NCBI GenBank assembly: GCA_938005345.1
Contig: CALLNG010000312.1
Location: 1-15,084 of the forward strand
Source of the DNA: an uncultured Clostridia bacterium
Lineage (GTDB): Bacteria; Bacillota; Clostridia; RUG12999
Length of the DNA: 15,084 nucleotides
Direction: 5' to 3'
This document shows positions 13,135-15,084 of the stretch, one piece after another (within the stretch, counting starts at the first letter, position 1; every line of letters begins with the position of its first letter). The translations under genes were made by a program, and so were the position numbers. The notes under the pieces are model-generated. The model had not been told where the DNA came from, ran no database searches, and saw nothing but the letters and a program-made list of their open reading frames with translations.

Positions 13135-15084
13135 ATGACGAAAATTGGAACAACCCATTTTGACCAGTGGCAAGGATTCAAGGGTGTGAAATGGCGCGAT
13201 GACATTGATACGCGCGATTTCATCCAAAACAACTACACGCCTTACGATGGCGATGAATCCTTTTTGGCTGGCCCCACCGACGCCACCAACAAACTTTGGG
13301 GCAAATTGCAGGAACTGCAAAAAGAGGAGCGGGCAAAAGGCGGGGTGCTGGATATGGACACCCATATTGTGACCGGCCTAACCGCCCACAAACCGGGATA
13401 TATTGATGAACAGATGAAAGATCTGGAACAAATCGTGGGATTGCAGACTGACAAACCCCTCAAACGCGCATTTATGCCGTTTGGCGGCATCAAAATGGCG
13501 GAAGAGGCTTGCAGCACCTATGGCTACGAACCCGACCAGGACCTGCACAAAATTTTTACAGAATACCACAAGACGCACAACCAGGGCGTTTTCGATGTCT
13601 ACACACCGGAAATGCGCGCGGTGCGGAAAAATAAAATCATCACTGGACTACCTGACACCTATGGGCGCGGACGGATTGTCGGCGACTACCGCCGGGTGGC
13701 ACTGTACGGCATTGACATGCTGATCGAGAAGAAGAAAGAAGATTTTGCAAACTGCGAGAGCGAATCCATGACGGAAGGCGAAATCCGCCAGCGTGAAGAG
13801 CTGACCATGCAGATTCATGCGCTGGAAGGCATGAAGGCCATGGCACAGATGTATGGATTTGACATTTCCCAGCCCGCTAAAAATGCCAAAGAAGCATGCC
13901 AGTGGCTGTATTTTGGCTACCTGGCTGCCATCAAGACGCAAAACGGCGCGGCTATGAGCGTGGGCCGTGTGTCCACTTTTCTGGATATCTATATTCAGCG
14001 GGATTTGGACCGCGGCATTCTCACGGAGGAACAGGCGCAGGAACTGATTGACCATATGGTCATGAAATTCCGTATGGTGAAATTCGCGCGGATTCCGTCC
14101 TACAACGAGCTGTTTTCCGGTGACCCAGTTTGGGCGACGCTCAACGTCGGCGGAAAAGGCATGGACGGCCGTTCCATGGTCACCAAAAACGACTTCCGTT
14201 TCCTGCACACGCTGGAAAACATGGGACCTTCTCCCGAACCCAACCTGACGGTGCTGTATTCGTCCCAGCTGCCTGAGCCGTTCAAACGCTATGCGGCTGC
14301 TATTTCGGTGCGCACCAGTTCCATTCAATATGAAAACGACGATGTGATGCGCCCTGTTTGGGGAGACGACTATGCAATTTGCTGCTGCGTTTCCGCAACG
14401 CAGACAGGGAAAGAAATGCAGTTCTTCGGCGCGCGCGCGAACTTGGCAAAATGCCTGCTGTACGCCATCAACGGCGGTGTGGACGCGAAAACCAAAATGC
14501 AGGTGGGACCGGAATACCGGCCCATTACCTCGGAATACCTGGATTTTGACGAAGTCATGGAACGCTATGACAAAATGATGGATTGGTTAGCTAAGGTATA
14601 TGTACGCACGCTCAACGTGATTCACTATATGCACGACAAATATTATTATGAAGCAGCGGAAATGGCGCTGATTGACACGGACGTGCGCCGTACGTTTGCA
14701 ACGGGCATTGCGGGCTTCTCCCATGTGGTGGACTCGCTGTCTGCAATCAAATACGCCAAGGTAAAAACCATCCGCGATGAGGACGGTATTGTCTACGACT
14801 TTGAAACCACCGGCGATTTCCCGCGCTACGGCAACGATGACGACCGCGCGGACGACCTGGCGGTTTGGCTGCTGAAAACCTTTATGGGCAAAATCAAAAA
14901 ATGCCACACTTACCGCGATTCCGAACCGACCACGTCCATTTTGACCATTACGTCTAACGTGGTATACGGCAAAGCGACCGCAGCGCTGCCGGACGGGCGC
15001 AAAGCCGGCGAACCGCTGGCGCCGGGTGCAAACCCTGCCTATGGAGCGGAACAAAACGGCTTGCTTGCATCGCTCAATTCCGTT
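13135..15084 (+). CDS. pflB: Formate C-acetyltransferase (pyruvate formate-lyase), first 650 residues
   Basis: This glycyl-radical enzyme converts pyruvate and CoA to formate and acetyl-CoA in anaerobic cytoplasm. The start at 13135 has AGAGGAG 6 nt upstream. Family landmarks are YTPYDGDESFLAGPT near the N-terminus, then PFGGIKMAEEAC, GLPDTYGRGRIVGDYRR, KFRMVKFARIPSYNELF, and the active site DDYAICCCVSATQTGKEMQFFGARANLAK. The catalytic Cys pair aligns with Cys417-Cys418; Cys416 replaces the usual Ala. TTSILTITSNVVYGKATAALPDGRK is also present. The frame is still open at the window edge; the C-terminal glycyl-radical loop and probably the activase gene pflA lie beyond. Its similarity is to true PFL, not to choline or glycerol lyases. 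Confidence 0.96.
   Translation, partial: MTKIGTTHFDQWQGFKGVKWRDDIDTRDFIQNNYTPYDGDESFLAGPTDATNKLWGKLQELQKEERAKGGVLDMDTHIVTGLTAHKPGYIDEQMKDLEQIVGLQTDKPLKRAFMPFGGIKMAEEACSTYGYEPDQDLHKIFTEYHKTHNQGVFDVYTPEMRAVRKNKIITGLPDTYGRGRIVGDYRRVALYGIDMLIEKKKEDFANCESESMTEGEIRQREELTMQIHALEGMKAMAQMYGFDISQPAKNAKEACQWLYFGYLAAIKTQNGAAMSVGRVSTFLDIYIQRDLDRGILTEEQAQELIDHMVMKFRMVKFARIPSYNELFSGDPVWATLNVGGKGMDGRSMVTKNDFRFLHTLENMGPSPEPNLTVLYSSQLPEPFKRYAAAISVRTSSIQYENDDVMRPVWGDDYAICCCVSATQTGKEMQFFGARANLAKCLLYAINGGVDAKTKMQVGPEYRPITSEYLDFDEVMERYDKMMDWLAKVYVRTLNVIHYMHDKYYYEAAEMALIDTDVRRTFATGIAGFSHVVDSLSAIKYAKVKTIRDEDGIVYDFETTGDFPRYGNDDDRADDLAVWLLKTFMGKIKKCHTYRDSEPTTSILTITSNVVYGKATAALPDGRKAGEPLAPGANPAYGAEQNGLLASLNSV

Noticed and set aside
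1..15084. CRISPR array, tRNA, rRNA, insertion sequence or integrase.
   Set aside because: No regular spaced repeats, tRNA-like fold, rRNA stretch, transposase or recombinase gene was seen on either strand.

Overview
The window looks like chromosomal DNA from a gut-type member of the Clostridia (Bacillota; Oscillospirales-like, inferred only from gene style). Support: strong AAGGAGG-type ribosome-binding sites, near-consensus sigma-A promoters with 17-bp spacers, a BlaI/BlaR1 pair, a GH95 fucosidase, a B12-independent pyruvate formate-lyase, and GC-rich genes separated by AT-rich gaps. I cannot name the species.

Layout: (1) 1-280, minus: 5' part of a flavodoxin-type EFR1-like ferredoxin gene. 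(2) 576-2848, minus: a two-gene blaI-blaR1-type operon with its own promoter and operator, closed by a strong terminator, so no resistance gene is co-transcribed. (3) 3252-4257, plus: rsmD, then a small coiled-coil zinc-ribbon protein with its own promoter and a bidirectional terminator. (4) 4374-6968, minus: a GH95 fucosidase and a possibly frame-broken small membrane protein after it. (5) 7213-7723, minus: rpsT with a long structured leader. (6) 7789-11617: a phage-derived cassette. An XRE/S24 repressor (minus) faces a consensus promoter that drives four tightly packed plus-strand genes: a Prp-like protein without its catalytic His and Cys, two small unknown proteins, and an apparently complete large terminase. 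A degenerate ~20-bp repeat array and a terminator follow. No portal, capsid, tail, integrase or lysis gene is present. (7) 11697-12068, minus: fluC/crcB. (8) 12069-13134: about 1.07 kb with no convincing gene but several promoters, palindromes and a structured pflB leader. (9) 13135 to the end: pflB, cut by the window edge.

The part most worth attention is the terminase cassette. All its genes are open and coupled by overlaps or zero gaps. It has a textbook promoter, tandem LexA-box-like sites in its leader, and a repressor whose S24 catalytic lysine appears to be arginine. An 11-12 bp motif (TTTAGCAGTT core) in its promoter region recurs as a perfect inverted pair in the non-coding region beyond fluC. 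This could be a domesticated, repressor-controlled packaging or nuclease module, or a recent prophage remnant. The sequence alone does not decide between them.
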